This document shows positions 38,184 to 47,350 of a DNA stretch of 64,000 nucleotides, piece after piece. The notes under the pieces were generated by a model that had not been told where the DNA came from, made no database searches, and saw nothing but the letters and a program-made list of their open reading frames with translations. Position 1 is the stretch's first letter. Every line of letters starts with the position of its first letter. Location of the stretch: positions 1 through 64,000 of the forward strand of contig NZ_JAMTCP010000039.1 of NCBI RefSeq assembly GCF_024171885.1. Reading direction: 5' to 3'. This DNA is from Streptoalloteichus tenebrarius (GTDB lineage: Bacteria; Actinomycetota; Actinomycetes; Mycobacteriales; Pseudonocardiaceae). The translations under genes and the position numbers were made by a program.

Positions 38184-39458
38184 ATGACGAACGCCTGCTT
38201 CTCCCACATCCCCACCGAACTCCACACCACGTCCGCGCCGAGCCCGCAGTCCGTACTCGACGCCCTTCATGATGCCGCCCCAGGCGCACCCGCGTTGTCG
38301 GTGTGGGCCACCGCCCAGTCCTCACCGGCGGCGCAGCGGGCCGGACGGTATGTGCCGGAGTCGACCGCCCACCCCGCGAACATGCTTCCCGCGGTGGCCG
38401 CGCACGCCATCCTCCACTACACCCAGCCCGGCGACCTGGTACTCGACCCGATGTGCGGGATGGGCACCACCCTCGTCGAAGCCATCCACACGGGCCGCCG
38501 TGCGCTCGGCGTGGAGTACGAACGGCACTGGGTGGGCATCACCCGCGCCAACCTCGCTCACGTCGGTCACCACCGACTGCTGGCCGGATTCACCCGCATC
38601 CTCGCCGCAACCCGCATCTTCCTCCGGCCGGGCGACCTCCGAGACATCGACTGGGATACCGCAGAACGTGTGGACGTGCTCACCGCCGGTTTCCCGTGTC
38701 AGGACATCTCAGCCGCCGGCAAACGCGCCGGAATTGAGCTGGCCCAACGCAGTGGACTGTGGCACGACATCGTGGAGGCCGTTCGCGTTCTACGACCTGC
38801 GCTCCTCACCGTGGAGAACGTCGCCGTCCTCCGATGGCGCAACGGGGCCTGCACGCTGTTCTCAGGGACCTGGCCACCACGGGGTATGACACGTGCTGGC
38901 GTTGCGTTCGCTGCCGACGTCGGCGCCCCGCACTACCGCGAACGCCGCTTCCTCCGCTCCTGGCCGCGCGTCGACAACCGCCACGATGCAGCCCGCTTTC
39001 ACTCACTGCTCACGCAAGCGACCGCAGCCGGCTCTCACCGCGCTGAGGACTCGGCGGACAAAACGACGCTAAGCGCGCCGAATTGCGTCAGGGGTGGTGG
39101 TCGGAAGGAGGTTCGGCCGTTGGCCGGAGTAGCGCGAAGATCACTGGGGCCGTCCTCCACGGAGATCGTGGAGGACGGCCCCAGTGATCTCGGAGCGCCG
39201 GGCGGTGTTCGCTACCAGTGTCAGCAGGGGCCAAGGGACCCACCGGGCGACGACGGCGCTCATGGCCTGGATCTGCTCACCTGCGGCGCGGATGTGGTGT
39301 CGGGCCGCATCCAGGGCGCCTACCAGGTGCTGGTCCTCGTCCTCAGCTCCCGCCGTACCGCCACGTTCAGGGCCGACCGGAACCGCCCCAGGGTGAGCTG
39401 GACCGACCGAACTCGAGCCCGCTGCCGACCTTGCCGTCACGCTTGCGGCTGGCGGTGA
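38184..39458 (+). pseudogene. Chimeric, decayed DNA methyltransferase
   Basis: The first ~150 codons match an N4/N6-type DNA methyltransferase (SVWATAQ start block, then LVLDPMCGMGTTLVEAIHTG, motif I). At about 38630 the frame jumps, without its catalytic centre, into a C5-cytosine methyltransferase (VDVLTAGFPCQDISAAGKRA with the catalytic Cys, then LLTVENVAVLRWRNG). Around 38845-38900 the C5 sequence runs in another frame (VLRDLATTGYDTCWRC) before returning (DVGAPHYRERRF), a compensated frameshift. After about 39010 no similarity remains and the ORF runs on by chance. This looks like two neighbouring methyltransferase genes fused by an internal deletion and then decaying. Confidence 0.7.
39140..39190. 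repeat. Perfect 22-bp inverted repeat, 7-base loop
   Basis: The arm 39140-39161 (begins GATCACTGGGGCCG) is the exact complement of 39169-39190. The loop is GGAGATC. No T-run flanks it. It sits between the decayed methyltransferase and the decayed integrase, so it could be a shared terminator or a mobile-element end. Confidence 0.85.
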
Positions 39459-39905
39459 GCATCCAGCGCACCAGGTCGTCCACGTCCTCCTCGGTGACCT
39501 CCTGGAGCCGCTTGCTGCCGAGTCGCTCCCGCACGGGGAGCAGCGCGTCGGCGTAGATGGCGGCGGTGGCTTTCTCGACGTCGACCGTGGTCGATGCCAA
39601 CCAGGTGTCCAGTCACTCGGACACCGTGATCTTGTCCGGACGACGAACGTCCCCTCGCCGGTCTGGAGCTTAATCGTGGCGTACTCGGCGCGGGCTTCCT
39701 TCTTGGTGTCGACGGTCTTGGTCAGATGCCTGCGCCGGTCGCCGGGTCGCGCCCGATGTCGATGCGAACTGGAACACGCCTCCGTGCCGTGGGTGGGCAT
39801 GTACCGCACCGATTTCGATCGCTTTTCCCACTCGGGCGAAAAGCTGTTGGCGACGGCAGCGGAGAACCATACCCGGTGGTGTGACCCGAGATGGAGTTGA
39901 GTAGC
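39350..39905 (-). pseudogene. Decayed tyrosine integrase (N-terminal half)
   Basis: Read on the minus strand, pieces of one integrase appear in three frames: RVPVRIDIGRDPATGAGI, then LTKTVDTKKEARAEYATIKL, then TVDVEKATAAIYADALLPVR with LQEVTEEDVDDLVRWMLTAS, then VQLTLGRFRSALNVAV in yet another frame. In the frame KITVSE-stop-LDTWLAS a TGA replaces the Trp codon normally present. The AP2-like and SAM-like DNA-binding regions are thus recognisable, while the catalytic domain is missing. It is the remnant of the integrase of an element probably targeted to the nearby tRNA-Pro. 39906-40079 holds nothing I can name. Confidence 0.7.
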
Positions 39906-40079
39906 CTGCTCCCAGGCTCCCGACCTGCAAGGAGTCCGGTGGCCGTGCGGTGTTGTGCAGGCGGTCCGCCGATCGCGCGGCGACAACAGGCCACGGCACG
40001 GCCGTAGCTCCGCCGCCATGCGGATCAAAATCTGCGGAGTTCCAGCTTGACGGCGGAGCGCCCAGCAACGGACGGAGCG

Positions 40080-40739
40080 TTAAGATGACGCTGTCGTTGT
40101 GTCACCCAAAGCTATCAACCGTGAACAACTCCCGGCTACGACCTTATCGTGCGTCGCGATGACTATGGTCTTCCCTGCCTCGTTGAGGCTACGGAGAAGA
40201 CTGAGGACGATGTCGCGGTTCTCGGCGTCCAGGGAGCCTGTTGGCTCGTCCGCCAGGACGATATCGCAGGGTTTGAGCAGTAGTCGCGCCACGGCAACCC
40301 GCTGCTGCTCGCCTCCGGATAATGAGAACACTTTCCGCTCCTCCGCTCCCGGCAGTCCGACCTGCTCGAGCGCCTCCGCGATGCGTCGCTGTTTCGAGGT
40401 TGCCCGACCCGAGTAGGTGAGGGCGATCTCCAGATTGTGTGCGACCGACTCGCTGTCAATGAGGGCGAAGTTCTGGAACAGATAACCCAGGTGATGACGA
40501 AGGATGCGGTTGGCGGCGCGAGAGCGAGGCTTGGGCGCTCTGTCGCCGAGTATCCGGACCTCACCGCCGTCGGGAGCGTCCAGCAGCCCGATTATGTTGA
40601 GAAGGGTGGACTTTCCCGATCCACTCGCGCCTGTGAGGGCAACCATTTCACCAGCCTCGATCTGAAGGCTGAAGTCATCGAGGATTTTGCGGCCGCCGTA
40701 CTGCTTCCGGACTCCCAGGAGTTCGCAGTGGTTCGGCAT
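40080..40739 (-). CDS. ABC transporter ATPase (bacteriocin export/immunity)
   Basis: A 219-aa ATPase with Walker A GASGSGKST (~residue 36), Q-loop YLFQNFALIDSESV, signature LSGGEQQRVAVARLLL, Walker B DIVLADEPTGSLD and switch His ATHD. It belongs to the MacB/LolD-like group. It follows the DUF1430-type membrane proteins on the same strand with a 2-base gap. With the bacteriocin-like gene upstream it forms a lactococcin-972-type locus. Its GC content is lower than that of the core genes. Confidence 0.9.
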   Translation of the reverse strand: MPNHCELLGVRKQYGGRKILDDFSLQIEAGEMVALTGASGSGKSTLLNIIGLLDAPDGGEVRILGDRAPKPRSRAANRILRHHLGYLFQNFALIDSESVAHNLEIALTYSGRATSKQRRIAEALEQVGLPGAEERKVFSLSGGEQQRVAVARLLLKPCDIVLADEPTGSLDAENRDIVLSLLRSLNEAGKTIVIATHDKVVAGSCSRLIALGDTTTASS

Positions 40740-40741
40740 GG

Positions 40742-42073
40742 TCACAGCTCCTTCAGTCGCTTGACCGCGTTCCGGCGTTCGACGATGCCTGCGGTCACGA
40801 TTACGAACAGCGCCTCGATCAGCAACGAAACGACGAGGACGGCCAGCACCCTCGGCACCTGGGCGAACATGGTCGCCCCAACGCCGGGCGGCGACGACGA
40901 GCGCATTCCCAGTAGCATGCCTACCGCGACGGCGAGGACCGCCTGACCCAGCCAGGTTCCGCCCAGAATGGTGAGTAGCTCCCGATAGGCACGCGTGAAA
41001 CCGATGCCATGGAGCCTCCGCACGATGATCCTTCTCTGTAGACGATCGGAACCGATGACGACCATCGTCACGTTCAGCACAAGCATGACGAGGAGTGATC
41101 CGACCGCGAAGGCCGCGACCCACGAGAGGCCGCTCCGTATGTCGCTGACCTCGGTGAGCATGGCTTCTTGAGGGGTCACCAGATGCTGTAGGTTGTCGTC
41201 GAGGTTGAGTTTCTTCAGGAGCGGGGTAATTTCGCGTAGCGTTGCCGCCGGGTCGCCCTCGACGTGAACCTTCAGGGATGGGTTCATTCCACCGGTAATC
41301 GCGTTGAGCCGATCCACCGTCATGCTGTTCGCGGGGGTCATGATCTCGATGACGGGGTCCACGATCATGTTGCCGGTGTCGGGACTGACCTTGGAATTGA
41401 AGGAGAAAACCTTCTGCTCCGAGGCCGTCCAGATGATGCGAACCTCCTGACGGGTGAACTGCTGGGGAACAGGTTCGCGAAGCATTCTCTCCTGGGCCTG
41501 CACCGCGCCCTCGAAACCGGCTCCCCCAGTTCGAGTGGCCCGGAGGAATTTTCTGAGTTCGGCTTCCCGGGACTTGAACTTCTCTGGTATCGCGACCACC
41601 CACGCCTGTTCGTGATCCGCGACGTTTATGGGACTTCCGGAGCTGTCCAGGATTGGGTACTTCTTGAGATAGTTCGTGTTTACTCGGATCGGCGGCCTCG
41701 GCATCGGAGGCGGAGGGTCCTGGGGTATCCCTGGCTCATAACTTCCTGCGTCGACGTAAAGCGCGCCGGCCTTTTCGAGAACGGGGTACAGGTCGCGTGC
41801 CTCCACGATCTTCGAGGCATGACCCCTGGTTTCGATCTCGTCTCGGTCGTTTCCAATTAATCGCGGATAAAAGACCGCGTAGTTCTCGAGATCTCCCCAA
41901 CGGGCACTCAACTCCTGCCGCCGCTCCAGGTCGTCGAGCTGCTGCCACACGACGACGACCAAAACGGCCAACAGCACCCCGAAGACGGTTTTGGCCGCGG
42001 CCGGCACGATCAATGCCGAACCTACGGACGACGAGCTTCGTCGTCGGCCTGTGGCCGGAAAATAATTGCTCAC
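40742..42073 (-). CDS. Bacteriocin-associated membrane protein, C-terminal half (DUF1430-like)
   Basis: A 443-aa protein with one N-terminal helix (residues ~22-42), a ~260-residue extracytoplasmic domain, and three C-terminal helices (LSWVAAFAVGSLLVMLVLNV; TWLGQAVLAVAVGMLLG; VLAVLVVSLLIEALFVIV). The pattern fits the second half of the DUF1430/bacteriocin-associated seven-TM family, which is usually a single protein of ~650-700 aa. Here it is separate from the first half, overlapping it by ATGA. With the ATPase it would export or give immunity to the bacteriocin. Confidence 0.75.
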   Translation of the reverse strand: MSNYFPATGRRRSSSSVGSALIVPAAAKTVFGVLLAVLVVVVWQQLDDLERRQELSARWGDLENYAVFYPRLIGNDRDEIETRGHASKIVEARDLYPVLEKAGALYVDAGSYEPGIPQDPPPPMPRPPIRVNTNYLKKYPILDSSGSPINVADHEQAWVVAIPEKFKSREAELRKFLRATRTGGAGFEGAVQAQERMLREPVPQQFTRQEVRIIWTASEQKVFSFNSKVSPDTGNMIVDPVIEIMTPANSMTVDRLNAITGGMNPSLKVHVEGDPAATLREITPLLKKLNLDDNLQHLVTPQEAMLTEVSDIRSGLSWVAAFAVGSLLVMLVLNVTMVVIGSDRLQRRIIVRRLHGIGFTRAYRELLTILGGTWLGQAVLAVAVGMLLGMRSSSPPGVGATMFAQVPRVLAVLVVSLLIEALFVIVTAGIVERRNAVKRLKEL

Positions 42074-43056
42074 CGCAGACGTCCTTTGATGAGTTCTGCC
42101 ACCTGTACTCGGTGTATGATGGTCAACCCGACGATCATCGTGGCCGCGAATCCGGCCGCCGTCACTTCGCCCAACGCGAGGACGAGCGTGTTCAAGAACA
42201 ATGTGCCACCGCCGGGGACAATGAGCGAGACGGCCGCACAGGCAGCCAGTCCTAGGAGGACTGCCGCGAGTTGGAGTCGTCCCACCACCCTGTACCAGAT
42301 CCGCGCCGAGGAGTGTCCCAGCAGCCGCAGCACACCGATCCGCTTCCCCTCGCGCAGCAGGATGAAAGCGATGATCAGCGTGGCCACGCCCGTGAGGATG
42401 TACGCTATGGATTTCAGATGTGTGTTGCCTCGGGCGGTGTTCTGAGGATGTTCCGCCTTGAAGTCCTTGATAGTCAGGTTGTGGACTCCTGACTCGACCA
42501 AACGCTGATGGACGAGTGTGAGGAAGTGACCGGCGGTGGCATTGTCGTCGGATTCGACGAAATATCGACCTGCGACCGGCAGGGAATCGAAGGCTTGACG
42601 TAATGGTGCGAACGTGAGGTCGTAGTTGCTGCCGAAGACCACAGGCACGCCGGCGTTGGAGGGTTCGCCAGTGCGTGCTGAAGAAACCGTCACGGTACCG
42701 GCGTGCGAGTCGGCACGGCTCAGCCAGCGCCCGTCAGCGAGAGCGAACTCATGGAACAGGCCGCTTCCGTCCCGACTCATGAGCAAGTAGTGTGTGATGT
42801 GTTTTCGTCCGGACCTGGAGGTGTTGACCGACGTGCGCAGCACGTTGGCCTTGGTGGCTTCGGCTGCCTCGGTGAGGATGCGTAACGCCGCCTCGGGGTC
42901 GGCGGCGCCGAAGTGGTCAGGCCAGACAAATTCGGTGCCCACCCGGCTGGCAGCGGTTTGGCTTTGTGACTCCTGCTCGAAGACCGCATCTTCGAGAATG
43001 ATCAGTGGTATCGAGAGGAGAGTCGCCACAAAGAGTGCGGAGAGTGTTGGTCTCAT
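42070..43056 (-). CDS. Bacteriocin-associated membrane protein, N-terminal half (DUF1430-like)
   Basis: A 328-aa protein with an N-terminal helix (ALFVATLLSIPLIILED), an extracytoplasmic domain, then three C-terminal helices (SIAYILTGVATLIIAFILL; LQLAAVLLGLAACAAVSL; LVLALGEVTAAGFAATMIVG). Its shape mirrors the downstream ORF, one helix plus a domain plus three helices, so the two may be the repeated halves of the seven-TM family or two FtsX-like subunits. ATG 43056. The coupled ATGA overlap argues that the split is a functional arrangement rather than damage. Confidence 0.72.
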   Translation of the reverse strand: MRPTLSALFVATLLSIPLIILEDAVFEQESQSQTAASRVGTEFVWPDHFGAADPEAALRILTEAAEATKANVLRTSVNTSRSGRKHITHYLLMSRDGSGLFHEFALADGRWLSRADSHAGTVTVSSARTGEPSNAGVPVVFGSNYDLTFAPLRQAFDSLPVAGRYFVESDDNATAGHFLTLVHQRLVESGVHNLTIKDFKAEHPQNTARGNTHLKSIAYILTGVATLIIAFILLREGKRIGVLRLLGHSSARIWYRVVGRLQLAAVLLGLAACAAVSLIVPGGGTLFLNTLVLALGEVTAAGFAATMIVGLTIIHRVQVAELIKGRLR

Positions 43057-43253
43057 AAACTCTCGCTACTCTTGCCAAGTATACCGCCGAGAGGGGAACC
43101 TTCTGTGAGGGTGCAAGGCATTGGCCATACTGCGAGAACCGCCTGTCGGATGGTGGACCTCCTCGAGGTGCAGGAGGATTTGGTTGCTTGCTCCTCCTTT
43201 CAGGCGATGGTACCACGTGGCTGATTGAGGAGTGCCTTCCGGAGCGGGACTGG

Positions 43254-43717
43254 TTACCGTTGATTGGTAAACCAACCTGCCCGGTACTGGGCGAGCTTCG
43301 TGTGTTGAAAGGCGCGGGCGTTTTTAACTTCAGCCAGAGGTTGGGCGTTGGGGTTGTAGTACGTGTAGCACGTGTGTGCCCAACCGGCCGTCACACCGGC
43401 CTGAGACCAATAGCCGGCCGCCCCATACCTGGTGTCGGTGCCGCCTGCCATAGCGGCGGTCGAGCCGTGGTAATTGTTGTTATGCTTGTAGTTCGAGTAG
43501 CATTTCTTGAATAAGCCGTCCCTCTCGGTGCCGTGGCACCATTCGCCGCCGTCGCGACCCTCGCGGCCGGGGAGTGCCAATCACCCTCCAGCGCGCCGCC
43601 GAAGCCCGGAGTCGCCTGCGCGGCGGAGATGCTTCCCCCAAACATCAGGACCATCATCGAGGCGACTGCCAAGGCCCTGCCAGCACGGGACTTGCGTGAC
43701 GCGAAGCCAGTAGGCAA
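43254..43717 (-). pseudogene. Lactococcin-972-family bacteriocin precursor, frameshifted
   Basis: TTG 43717, preceded by GGGGGAAG, opens a clear Sec signal peptide (SRAGRALAVASMMVLMFGGS then SAAQA cleavage site). That frame loses meaning after GGALEGDW. One frame over, from about 43575, comes the class signature GGEWCHGT, KKCYSNYKHNNNYHGST, and AAGYWSQAGV with AHTCYTYYNP, matching the lactococcin 972 pattern of SNYYH-HGST and a C-terminal aromatic YY. A single base change at ~43555-43580 separates leader from mature peptide. Either the gene is broken, the base is a sequencing error, or ribosomal frameshifting is used. The transporter operon follows on the same strand. Confidence 0.72.
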
Positions 43718-44049
43718 CTCTACTTCCCCCTATGTTGAGCTGAGAATGGTGGTCTCAAATGATCGTCGCGCAACGGACCTCACCAGCGGTTCGCCTCGCC
43801 TTCTTGCTGTTCGCGTGGCGTAGAAGCTGGTGTCTCCAAGTTGTCCGTGTCGCCCGCAGTCGATCAACCGCCCGACAGGAGTAATGAGCTGGTCCGAGTC
43901 GCCCGCCACCTTTAGCTGTGGCTATGCCAGACCTGCTGGTCAGCAACACAGAGCACATGCCACCGGGGATGACGTGCGACCGCGATTCGTCTCTGGCGTG
44001 CTCGGTTCTCGCCTCGAAAGTGTCCGCACGTCAGGTAGTTCTTTTGGGC
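43718..44049. other. Intergenic region upstream of the bacteriocin gene
   Basis: 332 bases between the bacteriocin-like gene and the sigma factor gene, both on the minus strand. I see no supportable ORF. It should contain the bacteriocin promoter on the minus strand, but no hexamers stand out. Confidence 0.4.
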
Positions 44050-44595
44050 CTAGTCCGTTCGTCGCCCTGAAAACCCACCAAACGGTCCGTATCCGGAGAA
44101 AGCTGCGAACACGTGATTGGCAACCTGACTGGCGGCTGGGGCTCGACGCTGTCGCGGCAGGCGCCATGCCGCCGCTGGTCGGCCGCAGCCCAGCAGTGCG
44201 GCGATCTGGCCCACGCCCAGCCCGTCCTGCGCGGAGAGCAGCAGGAGTTCCTGGTCGCCGGCGGTGAGGTGGTCGAACGCGGCGGCGACGTCGAGCTGTT
44301 CGGGTTCAAGGCCGGTAGTGGGGTGGTCGCGGTGGGCGGCAGTCGTTGGGCGAGCTGGCTGTAGCGGTTGCTGGCGGCGGCGCTCGTTCGCCGCGACCCG
44401 CCGCGCCACCTCGTACAACCAGGGCAGCACCTCGCGGTCGTGGGGAAGGTGGTCTCGGCGACACCAGGCGACGGTGAAGACCTCGGCGACGGCGTCCTCC
44501 ACCACGTGGGGCTGGAGACGTCGGCCCAGATAGCGGGCTATGGGGTCGTAGTGCTGCCGGTAGAGAGCATCGAAACGGTCCTGTGGGGGCGACAA
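44050..44595 (-). CDS. ECF-type RNA polymerase sigma factor
   Basis: A 181-aa protein with sigma region 2 (FDALYRQHYDPIARYLGRRL and VEDAVAEVFTVAWCRRDHLP) and region 4 (AAFDHLTAGDQELLLLSAQD then GVGQIAALLGCG). TTG 44595 is supported by GGAGGAG 5-6 bases upstream. The end of region 4 (WRLPRQRRAP in place of the usual RLHRARR) is atypical and may be altered. No anti-sigma gene is adjacent. It lies between the bacteriocin locus and a broken transposase, so it may be part of the mobile region. Confidence 0.8.
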   Translation of the reverse strand: MSPPQDRFDALYRQHYDPIARYLGRRLQPHVVEDAVAEVFTVAWCRRDHLPHDREVLPWLYEVARRVAANERRRQQPLQPARPTTAAHRDHPTTGLEPEQLDVAAAFDHLTAGDQELLLLSAQDGLGVGQIAALLGCGRPAAAWRLPRQRRAPAASQVANHVFAAFSGYGPFGGFSGRRTD

Positions 44596-44736
44596 AGCTT
44601 CTCCTCCCTGTCACACCGCTCATGTCCGGCAGCCCCCGGGCGTCACAGGGCCATTCGGGTGAGCTACACCCAGCCCTGGCGCGTGGTTGGCCGTGGTGAA
44701 CCCGACCGATCGGGCCTGGGCGGAGATCGAACCACT

Positions 44737-45481
44737 GTGACCGGTGTCGGGGCGTGGCCGCGGGTGGTGGGCTCACATCAGGTGATCAACGCGTTCCTGG
44801 GGAAGCCGCGCCCCCGGCGCTTGGTGGCGGGACCTGCCCGACCGGCACGGACCGTGGAGGACCCCGCACGAGCGGCCGCGGTGGGGTGGACCGCGGACGG
44901 TGGCGGGCAGCGCGTCCTCGCTCGGGTGATCGTCAAGGACGACGCGATCGGCGGGCCGGGGTGGATCGTCATCGTCGACTCCAGCATCGTCCGGGCCCAC
45001 CACCACACCGCCGGCGCCCGGAAAAGGGGGCGTCGCCGGGATCGAAGCCCGCGCTGTCAGTGGGGAAGGGCTTGGCCGGTCCCCGCGGCGGGCTGAGCAC
45101 CGTGATCCACCTCGCGGTCGACGGACGTGGTCGGCCGATGTGCATCCTGATCACACCCGGTCAGGCCGGGGACAACCCGCAACTGCTGCCACTGCTCCAC
45201 GGCATCCGTGTTGCCCGCCCCGGACCGAGACACCCCCGCGTCCGGCCCGAGGCGGTGATCCCGGACAAGGCGTACTCGCGCCCGTCAACCCGCAACAGCG
45301 CTGCGCACGCGGCGCGCACGTTCCTCTGCCCGGAACGCGGCGACCAAATCGCCCGCCGCGCGAGCCTGGGTGGCGTGTGGCGGGCGGCCACCGGCCTTCG
45401 ACGACCAACGTGACATGCAGCGCAACGTCGTTGAACGCTGTTTCAACCAGCTCAAGTAGTTCCGCGATCTGGTACCCGTGA
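44737..45481 (+). pseudogene. Decayed IS5-family transposase
   Basis: The DDE-transposase sequence is spread over two frames: GPGWIVIVDSSIVRAHHH (first catalytic Asp) in one frame, then from about 45020 KGASPGSKPALSVGKGLAGP, HLAVDGRGRPMCILITPGQA and AVIPDKAYSRPSTR (second Asp) in another, then RNVVERCFNQLKQFRDL (Glu region) in a third, ending near 45481. At least two frameshifts make it non-functional. I could not define terminal inverted repeats. 45482-45857 beyond it holds no gene. Confidence 0.75.
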
Positions 45482-45857
45482 CGCACAGCGAGCCGCCTGC
45501 TGTCAGGCCGAAGGTCGACAACAGGTCGCAGAACTCAGTTGCGCGGCTCGACGGTTCGTGGCGTTGGTGGTACTTCGTCGACCGTCGGGGCACATCGGGA
45601 GTTCGCCGCGTGGGAGCAGGTGTTGGGAGCTGGCTGGGAGGAGGCGGTCTGTGCCAACCACACAGAACCGCATCGCGGCGGGCCGCATCCTTCGGCAACG
45701 CGATGCTCCACCACCCCGCTGACGTGCTCACCGCGGCGGGCAGCATCGCCATGACCACTATCAAGTGGCGCTGACGAAATCCCTTGGTCAGCGACAAGGC
45801 GCCGGTGATGCTGGATGTTCCCGCGTTGATTGTGATCATTTCCCGCTGGCGGCTCAT

Positions 45858-45966
45858 TCAGCGGCGGAGAGCTTCGACGGGTTCGATGGTGGTGGCTCGC
45901 CAGGCGGGGTAGAGACCGGCGAGCAGCCCGGTGATCGTGCCGATCACCGGGGCGGGGTAGACCAGA
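45858..45966 (-). pseudogene. 3' remnant of an FtsX/MacB-type ABC permease
   Basis: About 36 codons on the minus strand ending in TGA at 45858: VIGTITGLLAGLYPAWRATT then IEPVEALRR, the standard C-terminus of MacB/FtsX-type permeases. Nothing upstream continues it, so only the tail survives. 45967-46324 has no gene; it contains an imperfect palindrome TCCATCGGATTCGATGGA (45997-46014). Confidence 0.7.
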
Positions 45967-46324
45967 AGACCGTCCTCTTCCGAGAAATTGATTCAATCCA
46001 TCGGATTCGATGGAATCGCAGGCGAAACCGGGGGGCGGGGTTGCGGCGAACAGCTTTCCGTCGCATACCGGGGACCTCGCCGGGCTCCTCGTCCTGCGGT
46101 GTCAATTTCTGTCATTCGCGGGCTAGCCTGGCGATGCCGCGCGTCGGGCGGCCCTGCCTGTTCAAGTGTTCGGCGGGGCCGACCACGACAGGGCTGGTAT
46201 CATAGATTCCCCTGTCTGTTGTTCTGTCTGGAACGCTGATTCCCGTGAAACGGCGGTGTTCGGGTGGTGTGAGGCGTGGTCGCGACTATGGGTCGCGAAG
46301 GGGCGCCAATGCCCAGGCGCACCG

Positions 46325-47350
46325 TCAGGCGATGGACGTGGGCACTCGCTCGGAGTTCGGAAGCCTGCGCAGGCCGCAAATCGCGAGAGGCAGCCCGAGA
46401 GCCATCAGGGTCAGCGGCGGAATGATGAGTTGGGCGACGGTTGCTCCTGACTCGTGTGTCACTAGGTCACCCAACCGAGCCGAACCGGACAGCCAGTAGT
46501 AGATGGTCGGAGCCTGGGCGGCAGCGAGCAGTGCCGTCAGGCCGCTCAACGCCAGTGGCCACGCCGGCTCCAGGTCGCTGTTGCGCCACAACACGCCGAG
46601 GCAGACCAGACAGCTCAGTGCCGCGATGACCGCCACCACCAAGTCGGAGATCGGCACCGTCGGCCCCACGAACGACACCACAAGCGCCGCGAGAACGGAC
46701 AGACTCACGATGAGGAGCATCCAGTTCCGGCCGGCCCGTGGCGGAGCGTCCCGGTGGAATCCGGCAAGGACGCACAACACCGGAACCCACAGCGGCAGTT
46801 GGTCCAACATCCACGCGAACGGAGAGAAGTTTCTCACCGACAGATGCCAGAAAAGATCTAGCACTGACGGGACAAGCGTGCCGATCGCGAACACGCGAGC
46901 CCAGACGTACTTGCCCCGCAGCAGCAGGACCAACGCCGCGACGCTCAACAACGGCAACACCTGCCCGACGAACACCTGCCACTCCGAGGGCCTGGCCGGC
47001 AGGTCAAACGCGCTGGCGATCGACCCCGTCTGCTGTGTGCGCAACCGGTAGAACGCGTCCGACTCGGTGAGCCGAAGGACGGCGCCGACGGCATGAGCAA
47101 GGAGGCCGAGCACGGCCAGTAACCGCACCGCCTGTCCCCACGCGAAGACTCGCGGCGGGGCGGCCACCCCGCCCACGCGCATCCGCACGGCCAACGCAGC
47201 CACGCTCACACACTCGGCGCGCTCCGGCCACCCGTCGTGCTCCGCCGTGCCGGCTAACAACACGTCCACCATTTCCTGTTCGCGCTGCTCGCGGTACCAC
47301 CGCGGCAGCAGCCGCAGGACCCGGCGGTAGCGCTGTTCGAGCGGTCTCAC
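46325..47350 (-). CDS. Polytopic membrane protein in PadR operon
   Basis: A 341-aa protein. A basic N-terminal segment (YRRVLRLLPRWYREQREQEM) is typical of membrane proteins co-transcribed with PadR regulators, and about eight hydrophobic helices follow (for example LLAVLGLLAHAVGAVLRL, LPLLSVAALVLLLRG, WMLLIVSLSVLAALVVSFVG). GTG 47350 overlaps the PadR stop by 4 bases. No catalytic motif. It may be an envelope-stress or export component; function unknown. Confidence 0.8.
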   Translation of the reverse strand: MRPLEQRYRRVLRLLPRWYREQREQEMVDVLLAGTAEHDGWPERAECVSVAALAVRMRVGGVAAPPRVFAWGQAVRLLAVLGLLAHAVGAVLRLTESDAFYRLRTQQTGSIASAFDLPARPSEWQVFVGQVLPLLSVAALVLLLRGKYVWARVFAIGTLVPSVLDLFWHLSVRNFSPFAWMLDQLPLWVPVLCVLAGFHRDAPPRAGRNWMLLIVSLSVLAALVVSFVGPTVPISDLVVAVIAALSCLVCLGVLWRNSDLEPAWPLALSGLTALLAAAQAPTIYYWLSGSARLGDLVTHESGATVAQLIIPPLTLMALGLPLAICGLRRLPNSERVPTSIA

